A DNA stretch of 64,000 bases from CAVRAZ01 sp963719135 (GTDB taxonomy: Bacteria; Pseudomonadota; Gammaproteobacteria; DSM-19610). Positions 42,278-51,434 of the stretch are shown piece by piece. Every line of letters begins with the position of its first letter. The first letter of the stretch is position 1. Where the stretch lies: the NCBI GenBank assembly GCA_963719135.1, contig CAVRAZ010000003.1, positions 1-64,000 on the forward strand, given 5' to 3'. The translations under genes and the position numbers were made by a program. The notes below the pieces were generated by a model. That model saw only the letters and a program-made list of their open reading frames with translations, had not been told where the DNA came from and did no database searches.

Positions 42278-43498
42278 TCAGTGGGCCGCCCAATGCACCG
42301 TATTCAGGTCGACACCTTCCTGGTACATCTCCCAGAGCGGCGACAATTCGCGCAGCTTGCCGATCTTGCTCCGCACCAGTTCGATCGCGTAATCGATCTC
42401 TTCGGCCGTCGTGAACCGGCCGATGGTGAAGCGGATCGAGCTGTGCGCCAGTTCGTCATTGCGGCCGAGTGCCCGCAGCACATAGGAGGGTTCCAGGCTG
42501 GCGCTGGTGCAGGCCGAACCGGACGAGACCGCCAAATCCTTGAGCGCCATGATCAGGCTCTCGCCCTCGACGAAGTTGAAGCTGATGTTCAGGTTGCCGG
42601 GAATGCGCTGGTCCAGATCGCCGTTGACGTAGACTTCCTCGATGTCCTTGAACCCGTTCAGCAGCCGGTTGCGCAACGCCAGTATGCGCCGACTTTCCGC
42701 GGCCATCTCCTCGCGCGCGATCCGGAACGCCTCGCCCATTCCGACGATCTGGTGCGTGGCGAGCGTGCCGGAGCGCAGACCGCGCTCGTGACCGCCGCCG
42801 TGCATCTGCGCTTCGAGGCGAACGCGCGGTTTGCGCCGCACGTAGAGGGCTCCGATGCCCTTCGGGCCGTAGACCTTGTGCGCGGAAAACGACATCAGAT
42901 CGACTTTCAGGCTCTGCAGGTCGATCGACACCTTGCCGGGACTTTGCGCGGCGTCGACGTGGAAGATGACACCGCGCTCGCGGCAGATGTCGCCCAGTGC
43001 GGCGATGTCCTGGATGACGCCGATTTCGTTGTTGACGTGCATGACGGACGCCAGAATCGTGTCGTCGCGCAGCGCCGCCTTGAACGCGTCGAGGTCCAAC
43101 AGCCCGTTCGGCTGGGGATCCAGGTAGGTGACTTCGCAGCCTTCGCGCTCGAGCTGGCGGCAGGTGTCCAGCACGGCTTTGTGTTCGGTCTTGACCGTGA
43201 CCAGGTGCCGGCCCTTTTTCTGGTAGAAATGCGCGGCGCCCTTGATCGCGAGGTTGTCGGATTCGGTCGCGCCGCTGGTCCAGACGATTTCCTTCGGGTC
43301 GGCGTTCACCAGATCGGCGACGTGCTGGCGCGCCTGTTCGACGGCTTCCTCCGCTTTCCAGCCGAAGGCATGCGAGCGGGAAGCCGGATTACCGAACAGG
43401 CCATCCGGTGTCAGGCATTTGCATATCTTTTCCGCCACCCGCGGGTCGACCGGCGTGGTCGCGGAGTAATCCAGGTAAATCGGCGTCTTCACAGTCAT
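42278..43498 (-). CDS. iscS: IscS cysteine desulfurase, 406 aa
   Basis: A PLP enzyme that converts cysteine to alanine and provides persulfide sulfur. The PLP lysine is in SFSAHKVYGPKG (Lys208); the mobile catalytic loop has SSGSACTSAS (Cys330); the C-terminus (EMYQEGVDLNTVHWAAH) is close to the E. coli end. ATG 43498 gives MTVKTPIYLDYSATTPVD. It is separated from iscR by 139 bases. Confidence 0.97.
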   Translation of the reverse strand: MTVKTPIYLDYSATTPVDPRVAEKICKCLTPDGLFGNPASRSHAFGWKAEEAVEQARQHVADLVNADPKEIVWTSGATESDNLAIKGAAHFYQKKGRHLVTVKTEHKAVLDTCRQLEREGCEVTYLDPQPNGLLDLDAFKAALRDDTILASVMHVNNEIGVIQDIAALGDICRERGVIFHVDAAQSPGKVSIDLQSLKVDLMSFSAHKVYGPKGIGALYVRRKPRVRLEAQMHGGGHERGLRSGTLATHQIVGMGEAFRIAREEMAAESRRILALRNRLLNGFKDIEEVYVNGDLDQRIPGNLNISFNFVEGESLIMALKDLAVSSGSACTSASLEPSYVLRALGRNDELAHSSIRFTIGRFTTAEEIDYAIELVRSKIGKLRELSPLWEMYQEGVDLNTVHWAAH

Positions 43499-43637
43499 TT
43501 CGGTATTGTCCTCATACGAGTCGGCATCCGCGCCGGCCTGCCGGCGCACGGCGGATCGCTCACTTCAGGCGTAATGGATCACGCGGTTTCCGCGCCGGCT
43601 GCCGCAGGTCGATGGCTTTGTTTCCATCTCGGGCGCA

Positions 43638-44117
43638 CTACACCACCCGGCCGGCAGCTCTCATCTTCACGTTCGCGTCAACGGTCACTTTCCCGGCCTT
43701 CTGCGCCGCTTTTGCGCGGCCGCGGCTGACGAGCTGGCCCAGCGTGATTTCACTGAGGAACAAATGGATCTGTTCGCTCAACTCGGTCCACAGGTCATGC
43801 GTCAGGCACCGCTTGCCGTCCTGACAGTTCGCCATGCCGCCGCAGCGCGTCGCGTCGACGCTTTCATCGACGGCGCTGACGACATCGGCTATGGCTATCT
43901 GCTCGGCGGCACGGCTGAGCGAGTAGCCGCCGCCCGGACCCCGTGTACTGGCGACCAGGCCCTTCTTGCGCAGGCGCGTGAACAGCTGTTCGAGATACGA
44001 CAGTGAAATGCCCTGCCGCTCCGAGATGCCGGCCAATGTCACAGGTCCGTCGTTAGCGTGCAGCGCCAGATCCAGCATTGCCGTGACCGCATACCGCCCC
44101 TTGCTGGTCAATTTCAT
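43638..44117 (-). CDS. iscR: IscR, Fe-S-sensing Rrf2-family regulator, 159 aa
   Basis: A winged-helix repressor of the isc operon. Recognition helix sequence KGRYAVTAMLDLALH and SYLEQLFTRLRKKGLVASTRGPGGGY are typical. The cluster ligands are Cys92, Cys98 and Cys104 (C-x5-C-x5-C in RCGGMANCQDGKRCLTHDLW), with His107. It would lower isc expression when its 2Fe-2S cluster is filled. An operator-like site lies upstream at 44162-44186. Confidence 0.96.
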   Translation of the reverse strand: MKLTSKGRYAVTAMLDLALHANDGPVTLAGISERQGISLSYLEQLFTRLRKKGLVASTRGPGGGYSLSRAAEQIAIADVVSAVDESVDATRCGGMANCQDGKRCLTHDLWTELSEQIHLFLSEITLGQLVSRGRAKAAQKAGKVTVDANVKMRAAGRVV

Positions 44118-44161
44118 AGTGCGCTGTCCCGCGTGGTCATCTGTCAGACGCTCAAAATGCC

Positions 44162-44186
44162 ATAACTGAGTAAATCAGTCAAGTAT
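44162..44186 (-). promoter_or_regulatory. IscR type 1 operator, overlapping the iscR -35 region and the cysE stop
   Basis: Read on the minus strand the 25 bases start ATACTTGACTGATTTA. They match the type 1 IscR consensus ATASYYGACTRWWWYAG... at 23 of 25 positions (two mismatches in the second half). TTGACT inside it is also a -35 hexamer. The TGA stop of cysE (44179-44181) is part of the site. A binding site for holo-IscR here would give autorepression of the operon. Confidence 0.75.
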
Positions 44187-45006
44187 TATCCGGGAGACCC
44201 GAGCTGCTGGTGGCCGCCGAATCCCCTTGCGCTTCAGCGGGTTCCTGTGGCGCGGTTTCGTCCAACCCGTTCGTGTATTCGGGAAGTTCCGGTAACTGGA
44301 GATCGGCGAGTTCCGCGCCGAGGCTCTGCAAGCCGTGGCGCATCTCCTCCATACGCTTATCAATCACATGAAGATGATCAAGCATACTATTGATTGCATT
44401 GGCAACTGGATCTGGCATATCTTTGGTGCCGCCGTAGGCGTCGAACCCGATCTTGCGGGCCATGGCGGCGCGGCGCTCCTCGTCTTCCGTGCGTGGAGCA
44501 GACACGATGCGGCCGGGTATGCCGACGACGGTCGCACCGGCCGGCACGTCTTTCAATACCACCGCGTTGGAACCGATGCGGACGCTGTCCCCGATCATGA
44601 GCGGACCGAGCACTTTCGCGCCCGCGCCGATGACCACGTCGCGGCCCAGCGTCGGGTGCCGCTTGCCCTTCTCCCAGGTTGTTCCGCCCAGCGTGACACC
44701 GTGATAGAGCGTGCAGTCATCGCCGATCTCCGCCGTTTCGCCGATCACCACCCCCATGCCGTGATCGATAAAGAGCCGCCGGCCGAGCACCGCGCCCGGG
44801 TGTATCTCGACGCCGGTGAACCAGCGTGTCAGGTGCGACAAGAACCGGGCGAGCCAGCGAAAGCCGTTGCGCCACAGGGCATGGTTGACGCGATGCATCA
44901 GCACGGCGTGCACACCGGGGTAGGCGGTAATGACTTCCCACCGGTTGCGGGCTGCGGGATCGCGTTCGAACACGCAATCGATGTCTTCCTTCAAACGTTC
45001 AAGCAT
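44179..45006 (-). CDS. cysE: Serine O-acetyltransferase (CysE), short type, 275 aa
   Basis: It makes O-acetylserine for cysteine synthesis. The left-handed beta-helix repeats begin at GVEIHPGAVLGRRLFIDHGMGVVIGETAEIG, with catalytic His in IDHGMG. The short N-terminus (without the long helical cap of E. coli CysE) is common in CysE linked to isc clusters. The C-terminus ends after a region rich in Glu/Leu. It lies upstream of iscR, as in Azotobacter, so sulfur supply and Fe-S assembly are coupled. An AT-rich 70-base gap before it holds a probable promoter. Confidence 0.94.
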   Translation of the reverse strand: MLERLKEDIDCVFERDPAARNRWEVITAYPGVHAVLMHRVNHALWRNGFRWLARFLSHLTRWFTGVEIHPGAVLGRRLFIDHGMGVVIGETAEIGDDCTLYHGVTLGGTTWEKGKRHPTLGRDVVIGAGAKVLGPLMIGDSVRIGSNAVVLKDVPAGATVVGIPGRIVSAPRTEDEERRAAMARKIGFDAYGGTKDMPDPVANAINSMLDHLHVIDKRMEEMRHGLQSLGAELADLQLPELPEYTNGLDETAPQEPAEAQGDSAATSSSGLPDNT

Positions 45007-45075
45007 TGCTTTAAGTTTCGTATAAACACGTTATTATTCAGTTAATTAAGATGTATTTATGATAACTCAGATTCA

Positions 45076-45825
45076 CTATGAGCGGGACTTGTCGACCGCC
45101 GTCAGAATCCCCCGAAGTATCTTGATCTCATTGTGGTCCAGCCGCAGCCGTCCGAACAAGCGCCGCAGACGCCGCATCAGATGGCGCGGATTGTCGGGGT
45201 TGAGGAAGCCGATGTCGACCAGCACCGCCTCGAGGTGCGAATAGAATTGCTCGACCTGTTCGGTGGTGGCGAACTCGACCGCGTCCGTTTCCGCCGCCGG
45301 CCCCGCCGTCATCGTGGCGCTGCAGCGCAGTTCATAGCTGATCACTTGCACGGCCGCCGCCAGATTCAGCGAGGAATACGCCGGGTTGCTGGGAATACGC
45401 ACCAGGTAATGGCAGCGGTCCAGTTCCTCGTTGCTCAGGCCCGACTGCTCGTTGCCGAACAGAATCGCGGTCTTTTCCGGGGCAGGCTGACGGGCAATCA
45501 ATTCCGCCGCGGCGCGCGGGGTGATCTCGGGCAGCGGCAGGGATCGCAGGCGCGCACTGGCGCCGAGCACCAGCGCCACGTCGCCGATGGCCTCCTCCAG
45601 GTTCGTGCAGACCACAGCCTTTTGCAGCAGGTCGTCGGCACCGGACGCGCGGGCAGTGGCTTCGGCGCTCGGGTAATGAAGCGGGTCCACCAGGTATAGT
45701 CGGCTGAGTCCCATCGTTTTCATGGCCCGCGCCGCCGCGCCGATGTTCCCCGGGTGACTGGTACGCAGCAGCACCAATCTCGGGTCGGGCGGCCGCAGAC
45801 CGTCGGTCGCCGTCGAAAGGCCCAT
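45076..45825 (-). CDS. trmJ: TrmJ, tRNA 2'-O-methyltransferase (Cm32/Um32), 249 aa
   Basis: A SPOUT-family methyltransferase that 2'-O-methylates position 32 of tRNAs. RLVLLRTSHPGNIGAAARAMKTMG near the N-terminus and the trefoil-knot motifs ILFGNEQSGLSNEEL and IPSNPAYSSLNLAAAVQVISYEL are diagnostic. The ATG at 45825 overlaps the epmA stop (TGATG). Its place next to cysE-isc is conserved in many gammaproteobacteria. Confidence 0.94.
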   Translation of the reverse strand: MGLSTATDGLRPPDPRLVLLRTSHPGNIGAAARAMKTMGLSRLYLVDPLHYPSAEATARASGADDLLQKAVVCTNLEEAIGDVALVLGASARLRSLPLPEITPRAAAELIARQPAPEKTAILFGNEQSGLSNEELDRCHYLVRIPSNPAYSSLNLAAAVQVISYELRCSATMTAGPAAETDAVEFATTEQVEQFYSHLEAVLVDIGFLNPDNPRHLMRRLRRLFGRLRLDHNEIKILRGILTAVDKSRS

Positions 45826-46817
45826 CACAGGTCTGGCCAGGCAAAGGCGACTACCTGATCGATCGCCGTGACGCCGGCGGCCGCCATCACCAGTCGGTCG
45901 ACCCCCAGCGCCACGCCGGCGCAGTCCGGCAATCCGGCTTCGAGCGCGCTCAGCAATGCTTCGTCCACCGGCATGACCGGATCACCCGCCGCGCGGCGCC
46001 GCTGGTTTTCGTCGAGAAAACGGCGCCGTTGCTCGACCGCATCGCTCAATTCGTGAAAGCCGTTGGCCAGTTCGACGCCGGCGAAATACAACTCGAAGCG
46101 TTCGGCCACCGGCGGGTTGCCGGTGGTGACACGGGCGAGCGCGGCCTGATCGGCCGGATAGTCGTGAACGAAGAGCGCGCGATCGCCGATCCCGGGTTCG
46201 ATGACATGGGTCAATACCAACTCCAGCCAGACTCGCGTATCGGTTGCCGACATCCCTGCCGGCGCCGTCACGCCGCGGCGTTCAAGCAGCGTCCCGACAT
46301 CCGCTGCGCCGGCAACCATCGGGTCCAGGTCGGCGAGATCGATAAACAGTTGTCGGTAACTCAGCCGCTCGATCGGGCGGGACAGCAGGGGATGGTCAGG
46401 TAGCAGCGTCCGCAGCAGGGACTCGACCTCATCCATCAGACGGTGGTGGTCAAACCCCGGCCGGTACCACTCGAGCAATGTGAACTCGGGACTGTGGCGG
46501 CGGCCGGCTTCAGCGTTGCGAAATACGCGCGCGAGCTGATAGATCGGGCCGGAACCCGCGGCCAGCAGGCGCTTCATGAAGAATTCGGGCGAAGTCTGCA
46601 GAAACAGGCGCTCGCCCTCCGCGCAGCCCGGTCCCTGGTACAGTGTGGCAAAGGATGCAATGGCGGCATCGACGGTGGCGGCACGCGAAAGCACCGGCGT
46701 TTCGACTTCCAGCACGCGCCGCTCCTCGAAGAATCGCCGGATGTCCGCCAGTATCCGCGCGCGCAGCCTCAGCGATTCCCACGACGCACCGGGCCGCCAG
46801 CCACCGTGTGACGCCAA
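45825..46817 (-). CDS. epmA: EpmA (PoxA/GenX), EF-P beta-lysine ligase, 330 aa
   Basis: A paralogue of the lysyl-tRNA synthetase catalytic core that attaches (R)-beta-lysine to Lys34 of EF-P. Class II motifs are visible: RRFFEERRVLEVETPVLS, EFFMKRLLAAGSGPIYQLARVFRN and ALGVDRLVMA. It lacks an anticodon-binding domain. A TTG start at 46817 has aaggag 4-5 bases upstream, inside the last codons of efp; a longer frame with GTG 46847 overlaps efp by 29 bases. Confidence 0.93.
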   Translation of the reverse strand: MASHGGWRPGASWESLRLRARILADIRRFFEERRVLEVETPVLSRAATVDAAIASFATLYQGPGCAEGERLFLQTSPEFFMKRLLAAGSGPIYQLARVFRNAEAGRRHSPEFTLLEWYRPGFDHHRLMDEVESLLRTLLPDHPLLSRPIERLSYRQLFIDLADLDPMVAGAADVGTLLERRGVTAPAGMSATDTRVWLELVLTHVIEPGIGDRALFVHDYPADQAALARVTTGNPPVAERFELYFAGVELANGFHELSDAVEQRRRFLDENQRRRAAGDPVMPVDEALLSALEAGLPDCAGVALGVDRLVMAAAGVTAIDQVVAFAWPDL

Positions 46818-46818
46818 G

Positions 46819-47388
46819 TCACTCCTTGGCGCGGCCGACGTACTCACCGGTACGCGTATCCACTTTGATGATCTCGCCCACGTCGACGAACAGGGGCACG
46901 CGCACCACAGCGCCGGTTTCCAGCGTCGCCGGCTTGCCGCCGCCGCCCGACGTATCGCCCCGCACGCCCGGATCGGTCTCGGTAATCGCGAGCATCACGA
47001 AATTCGGCGGCGTCACGCTGATCGGCTGGCCGTCCCACAGCGTGACGCCGCAGAGATCCTGTTCCTTCAGCCACTTGTCGGCGTCACCGACCACGTCCTC
47101 GGTCGCGGCGATCTGTTCGAACGTATCCGGGTGCATGAAGTGCCAGAACTCAGCGTCGTTGTAGAGGTATTGCATGTCGGTGTCCACGACGTCGGCGGCT
47201 TCAACGGTGTCGCCGGACTTGAAGGTGCGTTCAATGACACGCCCGGTCTTGAGATTCCGGATCTTGACGCGGTTGAAAGCCTGCCCCTTGCCCGGTTTGA
47301 CAAATTCGTTTTCAATGACGGCGCAAGGATCGCCGTCGAGCATGATTTTCAACCCGCCCCTGAATTCGCTGGTACTGTAGGTCGCCAT
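46819..47388 (-). CDS. efp: Elongation factor P, 189 aa
   Basis: EF-P rescues ribosomes stalled at polyproline. The modification site is in FVKPGKGQAF with Lys34, the residue beta-lysylated by EpmA/EpmB. Length and three-domain sequence are normal. Downstream epmA begins within its end, and epmB diverges from the same four bases, so the factor and its modifying enzymes form one compact unit. epmC was not found here. Confidence 0.97.
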   Translation of the reverse strand: MATYSTSEFRGGLKIMLDGDPCAVIENEFVKPGKGQAFNRVKIRNLKTGRVIERTFKSGDTVEAADVVDTDMQYLYNDAEFWHFMHPDTFEQIAATEDVVGDADKWLKEQDLCGVTLWDGQPISVTPPNFVMLAITETDPGVRGDTSGGGGKPATLETGAVVRVPLFVDVGEIIKVDTRTGEYVGRAKE

Positions 47389-47425
47389 GGATCGCCCTTT
47401 GACACTCCGGAAACTGAAGCCCGTT

Positions 47426-48439
47426 ATGATACCCGGAAGCCCACCGGCGCAACAGCGCGATGCCTGGCAACGGGAGTTCGCCGAGGCGGTGACCGATCCC
47501 GGCGAACTTCTGCGGCTTCTCGGCCTGCCGGACCTGACCGACGCGTTCAGCGCAGGCGCGCACCGGGACTTCGGGCTGCGCGTGCCGCACAGCTTTGTCA
47601 GGCGCATGCGGCTCGGCGATCCGAACGATCCGCTGTTGCGGCAGGTTCTGCCGCTTCACGCCGAGCGGGAACCTCAGCCCGGTTTCTCGGCCGATCCTCT
47701 GGACGAAGGCGGGGCCATGCCGCTGCCGGGGTTGCTGCACAAGTATCGGGGACGGGTGCTGCTGACGCTGACCGGCGCGTGCGCGGTCAATTGCCGGTAT
47801 TGTTTCCGCCGCCATTTCCCCTATGCGGATGCCAACCCTGCCCATACCCACTGGGAAGCCGCGCTCGATTATGTCCGGGTGCGCCCGGATATCAGCGAAG
47901 TCATTCTGAGCGGCGGCGACCCGCTGGCGGTAAGCGACGAACGACTGGGCGCAATGACGATGCAACTCGCCGACATCGCGCATTTGAAACGCCTGCGCAT
48001 CCACACACGACTGCCCGTGGTCATCCCGAACCGGGTCACCGACGGCCTGGTCACGGCGGTAACCGGCTCAAGACTAAAGCCGGTCATCGTGCTTCACGTC
48101 AATCATCCCAACGAAATCGACGCCGCGCTCGACGACGCCGTAGCGCGCCTGGTCGCCGCCGGTATACCCGTGCTGAATCAATCCGTCCTGCTCAAGGCAG
48201 TCAATGACTCGGTGGTGACCCTGGCGGCGCTGTCCGAACGGCTCTTTGACATCGGTGTACTTCCCTACTACCTGCATCAGCTCGACCCGGTGTTGGGCGC
48301 CGCGCATTTCCGGGTCGAGGATGCACGAGCGCGCGAACTCGCCGAACGGCTCAGAGAACACCTGCCGGGCTATCTGGTGCCGCGGCTGGTCTGCGAACGG
48401 TCCGGCGAGCCGTCCAAGATCCCACTCGCAGACAGCTAG
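47426..48439 (+). CDS. epmB: EpmB (YjeK), lysine 2,3-aminomutase for EF-P, 337 aa
   Basis: A radical-SAM PLP enzyme that turns (S)-alpha-lysine into (R)-beta-lysine for EF-P modification. The cluster site is CAVNCRYCFRRHFPY (C-x3-C-x2-C). LSGGDPL and HTRLPVVIPNRVT follow, and the PLP lysine region lies near the C-terminus. The start may be ATG 47426 (MIPGSPP), which matches the family start; an ATG at 47387 is in frame but its codon overlaps that of efp on the other strand. Confidence 0.93.
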   Translation: MIPGSPPAQQRDAWQREFAEAVTDPGELLRLLGLPDLTDAFSAGAHRDFGLRVPHSFVRRMRLGDPNDPLLRQVLPLHAEREPQPGFSADPLDEGGAMPLPGLLHKYRGRVLLTLTGACAVNCRYCFRRHFPYADANPAHTHWEAALDYVRVRPDISEVILSGGDPLAVSDERLGAMTMQLADIAHLKRLRIHTRLPVVIPNRVTDGLVTAVTGSRLKPVIVLHVNHPNEIDAALDDAVARLVAAGIPVLNQSVLLKAVNDSVVTLAALSERLFDIGVLPYYLHQLDPVLGAAHFRVEDARARELAERLREHLPGYLVPRLVCERSGEPSKIPLADS

Positions 48440-48470
48440 ACCGCATTTTTCAACCGGGTTCCGTCGCGAG
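48440..48470. repeat. Dispersed intergenic repeat, right-arm copy
   Basis: It begins at the epmB stop and contains ccgcattttt and gggttccgtcgcg. It matches the reverse complement of the right half of the palindrome at 39095-39129 with about five differences and one gap. Confidence 0.5.
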
Positions 48471-48697
48471 ACAGCGCCAGATGCTGTCGTGCCGGACGTT
48501 CACAACCGGCAGCGTGCGGCACACACCTTCGGGGTGGAAAGCCGGCGCGCAACGGGAGCTGCAGCCTGTCCGAACCCTTAGCCGCCAACCCGCTGGCCAG
48601 TGTTTAGTTTTCAGTCGCTCGGACGATAGCTCTCCCGAACGCGGACATACCCCTTCCGAAACGAAATAAGCAGTTGAAGCACGACAGGATTCATTGG

Positions 48698-50512
48698 ATG
48701 GACAACAGGCTGAGACTCGACCTCCCGCGACGTACAGCACCTGATCGCGAGGCATTCGACAGTGCACCGCAGCACATCAAGAGCTGGCTGGGCAACCTGC
48801 CCATGGCCAATATCGGCGTAGCCACAAAACACCTCTACACCGCGATCGTGGATATGAACGGCCAGGACCTGGCGTCGGCACAGCGATTCAAGGCACTGGA
48901 ATTGATGCTGCCGGCCGTCGAATACCTGAGCGGCGAGCTGAAAAAGCATTTCGTCGGACAACCGATGCCGCTGACGGAAAGGCAGGCACGCATCGCCCGT
49001 CTCGCACGTGACCTGGCGGCTGAAATAGCGATGGGCTACAAGATCGTCGCAGTGGATCAGGCGAATCTGCCGCCCGCGCACCGGGACAGGAAGGTACTTG
49101 TGCACGGCCTGTACCGGGCCGTGCAGCTTCTCGGTTCGGTACTGCTGAGATGCTACCAGGCGTACGTGACCTACCCTCGCGGGCTCTGGTCCGAGCTGCA
49201 TGCGCTGTACGTGTACGCGTCGGCGCACAAACTGGATGGACAGCCGATTCATACCGGTGACCATTCCGGCACTTCCGACATCACCATCGGCGACCAGTAC
49301 AAGCGGACGCTGCTGCTGGCGTTGGCCTGCCCTTACCGGTTGCGTCACGGGGTGGTCGAGCAGCTTGTCAGGGCATTGCGCATCTGGGCCGTGCACTGTC
49401 GGCTCGAACCAGACACCGGCCCAAGCGAAGCGCTATTCGTCGTAGACCTCGACGGCGATCAACCGCCAGTCTACCGAAACCTCGGCCAGTTCCAGGGAGA
49501 TAGACGCCGCCTGTCGCTGAACACTGAGCGTCTGGCCGAAACGGTCCGCGACGCACTGGCCGAATTGCGGAAATCCGGCAATTCGCGCTACAAGCTCAGT
49601 GCGAGCACTTTGCGACGCCTGATGCTTGCCTGGGGAGTGATGCCACGCCGGCGCTTCTCGCGCACCCGGGACCACGCCCAGATCGTGACCGCAACGGGGC
49701 TGTCGGCGATTCACTACTTTCTCAGTGGAGAAGCCGCTTTCAACAGCGCACCGGGCGGCATTTCGTTTCAGGAACTGCCGGCCGGTCGATTTGAGACCAA
49801 GGGCGTACGTCACCTGGAATTCAGGGAAATCGAAACGCGGGACCCCGGGCGTCGAAAATCCGATCAACGGGACAACGAGCTTCATATCGCGGGCCAGACA
49901 CGCCCGACGAGCACGGAGGAAACCGTCGCGCGGGCGGCGGCGGGCATGCGCATCGACCGAAGTTTCCAGACGCAATCCTGGAAGATGGTCAATGTCAGCG
50001 CCGGCGGTTATTGCCTGTTGTGGGATAATCCGGAAACGACACGTGCCCAGGTCGGCGAATTGATCGGCCTGCGCGAGCAAAGCGATCCCGATTCCTTTCA
50101 TTGGCGGCTGGGCATTGTCCGCTGGATGAAGAGCGTCGATAAGCGCGGCCTGGAACTCGGTATCCAGATGCTTTCTCCAGGTGCGGCCGCCATCGGCGCC
50201 AGCCCCGAAAACTGTTCGGGCGGCGGCGACGACCGCCTTGTGCGCGGTCTGCTGCTACCGGAAGTCGCGTCGATCAATCAGCAATCCAGCCTGCTGCTGC
50301 CATCGCCGCCCTTTCTACTCGGCAATACAGCACTGATCGATATCAACGGAAAGGCGTTGCGCGTCAAACTCACCAAACTGGTCGAAAATACCGGAAGCTT
50401 CGCGCAATTCCAGTTCGCCACGCTCAACGAGACGGTGCCGGCCAGATCGCATATCGAGCCCGTGCCGCCGGTCAAATTCCACGAGCTGGACGATATCTGG
50501 GACATTCTCTAG
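48698..50512 (+). CDS. Large PilZ-domain-like protein, 604 aa
   Basis: The N-terminal about 400 residues are mostly helical and match nothing I know. The C-terminal part (about 420-520) looks like a PilZ domain: MVNVSAGGYCLLW gives the N-x-S-x-x-G motif, followed by GELIGLRE, WRLGIVRWMK and LELGIQML strands. A classical R-x-x-x-R is not obvious, so c-di-GMP binding is uncertain. ATG 48698 follows aggattcattgg; a TTG at 48674 is also in frame. Monocistronic, with 258 bases before it. Confidence 0.65.
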   Translation: MDNRLRLDLPRRTAPDREAFDSAPQHIKSWLGNLPMANIGVATKHLYTAIVDMNGQDLASAQRFKALELMLPAVEYLSGELKKHFVGQPMPLTERQARIARLARDLAAEIAMGYKIVAVDQANLPPAHRDRKVLVHGLYRAVQLLGSVLLRCYQAYVTYPRGLWSELHALYVYASAHKLDGQPIHTGDHSGTSDITIGDQYKRTLLLALACPYRLRHGVVEQLVRALRIWAVHCRLEPDTGPSEALFVVDLDGDQPPVYRNLGQFQGDRRRLSLNTERLAETVRDALAELRKSGNSRYKLSASTLRRLMLAWGVMPRRRFSRTRDHAQIVTATGLSAIHYFLSGEAAFNSAPGGISFQELPAGRFETKGVRHLEFREIETRDPGRRKSDQRDNELHIAGQTRPTSTEETVARAAAGMRIDRSFQTQSWKMVNVSAGGYCLLWDNPETTRAQVGELIGLREQSDPDSFHWRLGIVRWMKSVDKRGLELGIQMLSPGAAAIGASPENCSGGGDDRLVRGLLLPEVASINQQSSLLLPSPPFLLGNTALIDINGKALRVKLTKLVENTGSFAQFQFATLNETVPARSHIEPVPPVKFHELDDIWDIL

Positions 50513-50700
50513 CCCGCCTGTCTCACCGGTCACCCGCCGTGCGGGAAAGCGTGCAGAAAAACGGTCGCGGGTACGCACTGATCGAGCAGGGTATGACGTC
50601 ACTGCGAGCGCGGCGGCACCCACCGGTCACGCCGAATCCGAACGCGAGGCTAACGCGTCGTCTCGCGGCTTCCCGCAAGGACGCTCAAATTCGAGGTTCG

Positions 50701-51222
50701 CTAGAACAGCTTGCGGAACAGGTCCGGATACAATATCTCGCCGCCGCCCGCCAAGGCACCCGCGGTAAGTTCCATGGCGGTGATGGCGTCGCTGGCAATG
50801 GGCAGGTTACTGGTCAACTCAAAGTCCGCCGCGGGCTTGAACCCGAACCGCAGGTAGTAATCCGGATGGCCGGCGATCACGATCGCACCGAAACAGAGCG
50901 CCTTGGCGCGGGCGATCGCGGCATCGATCAGTTCCGAACCGATACCCCGGTGTGACTGGGAAGGGACCACGGACATGGGACCCAAGGCCAGGATTTCCTG
51001 CTTGCCCTGACCAGTCATCAACGCAACCTTGGACAGGACCACATGACCAACGATGCGGTTGTTGAGTTCGGCCACCAGGGACAGATCAGGAATAAAGGCC
51101 TTCGATTTCCGCAATTCGTCCACAAGTTGGGCTTCCGCCTCGCCCTGGAAGGCGCTCAAATTGACGACGTCGATCGCTCTGAAGTCGTCCGGAACCTCCG
51201 CCCTGACCTTTATCTGTTTCAT
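50701..51222 (-). CDS. GNAT-family N-acetyltransferase, 173 aa
   Basis: A single GNAT domain. LNNRIVGHVVLSKVAL is the beta4 region, ALGPMSVVPSQSHRGIGSELIDAAIARAK has the acetyl-CoA site (Q-x-x-G-I-G), and GHPDYYLRFGFKPA is the C-terminal motif. It is similar to the YhbS-like group. Substrate unknown. The ATG at 51222 follows ggag by 8 bases; the frame is open to 51282. Confidence 0.8.
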   Translation of the reverse strand: MKQIKVRAEVPDDFRAIDVVNLSAFQGEAEAQLVDELRKSKAFIPDLSLVAELNNRIVGHVVLSKVALMTGQGKQEILALGPMSVVPSQSHRGIGSELIDAAIARAKALCFGAIVIAGHPDYYLRFGFKPAADFELTSNLPIASDAITAMELTAGALAGGGEILYPDLFRKLF

Positions 51223-51434
51223 GACCACGCTCCACCGGGGGGTTTCAATCAAGTCTCGGGAGGCCATGCTAGCAGGAAACATTTCGGGCGAAAACCCTTT
51301 GTAAAATCAGCACAAATACCTGACTCGACAAGGTAAAGGAAGGCGGTGCGCTGCCGACTACAGGGAGGTTGACGAGATACGGAACCGGGCGGGCGCCATC
51401 AATCCCTCCCCCCGCCCACCTCAAGGGGTCGATA

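Noticed and set aside
42281..43729. 482-codon plus-strand frame over iscS
   Set aside because: Antisense shadow; iscS has all catalytic residues.
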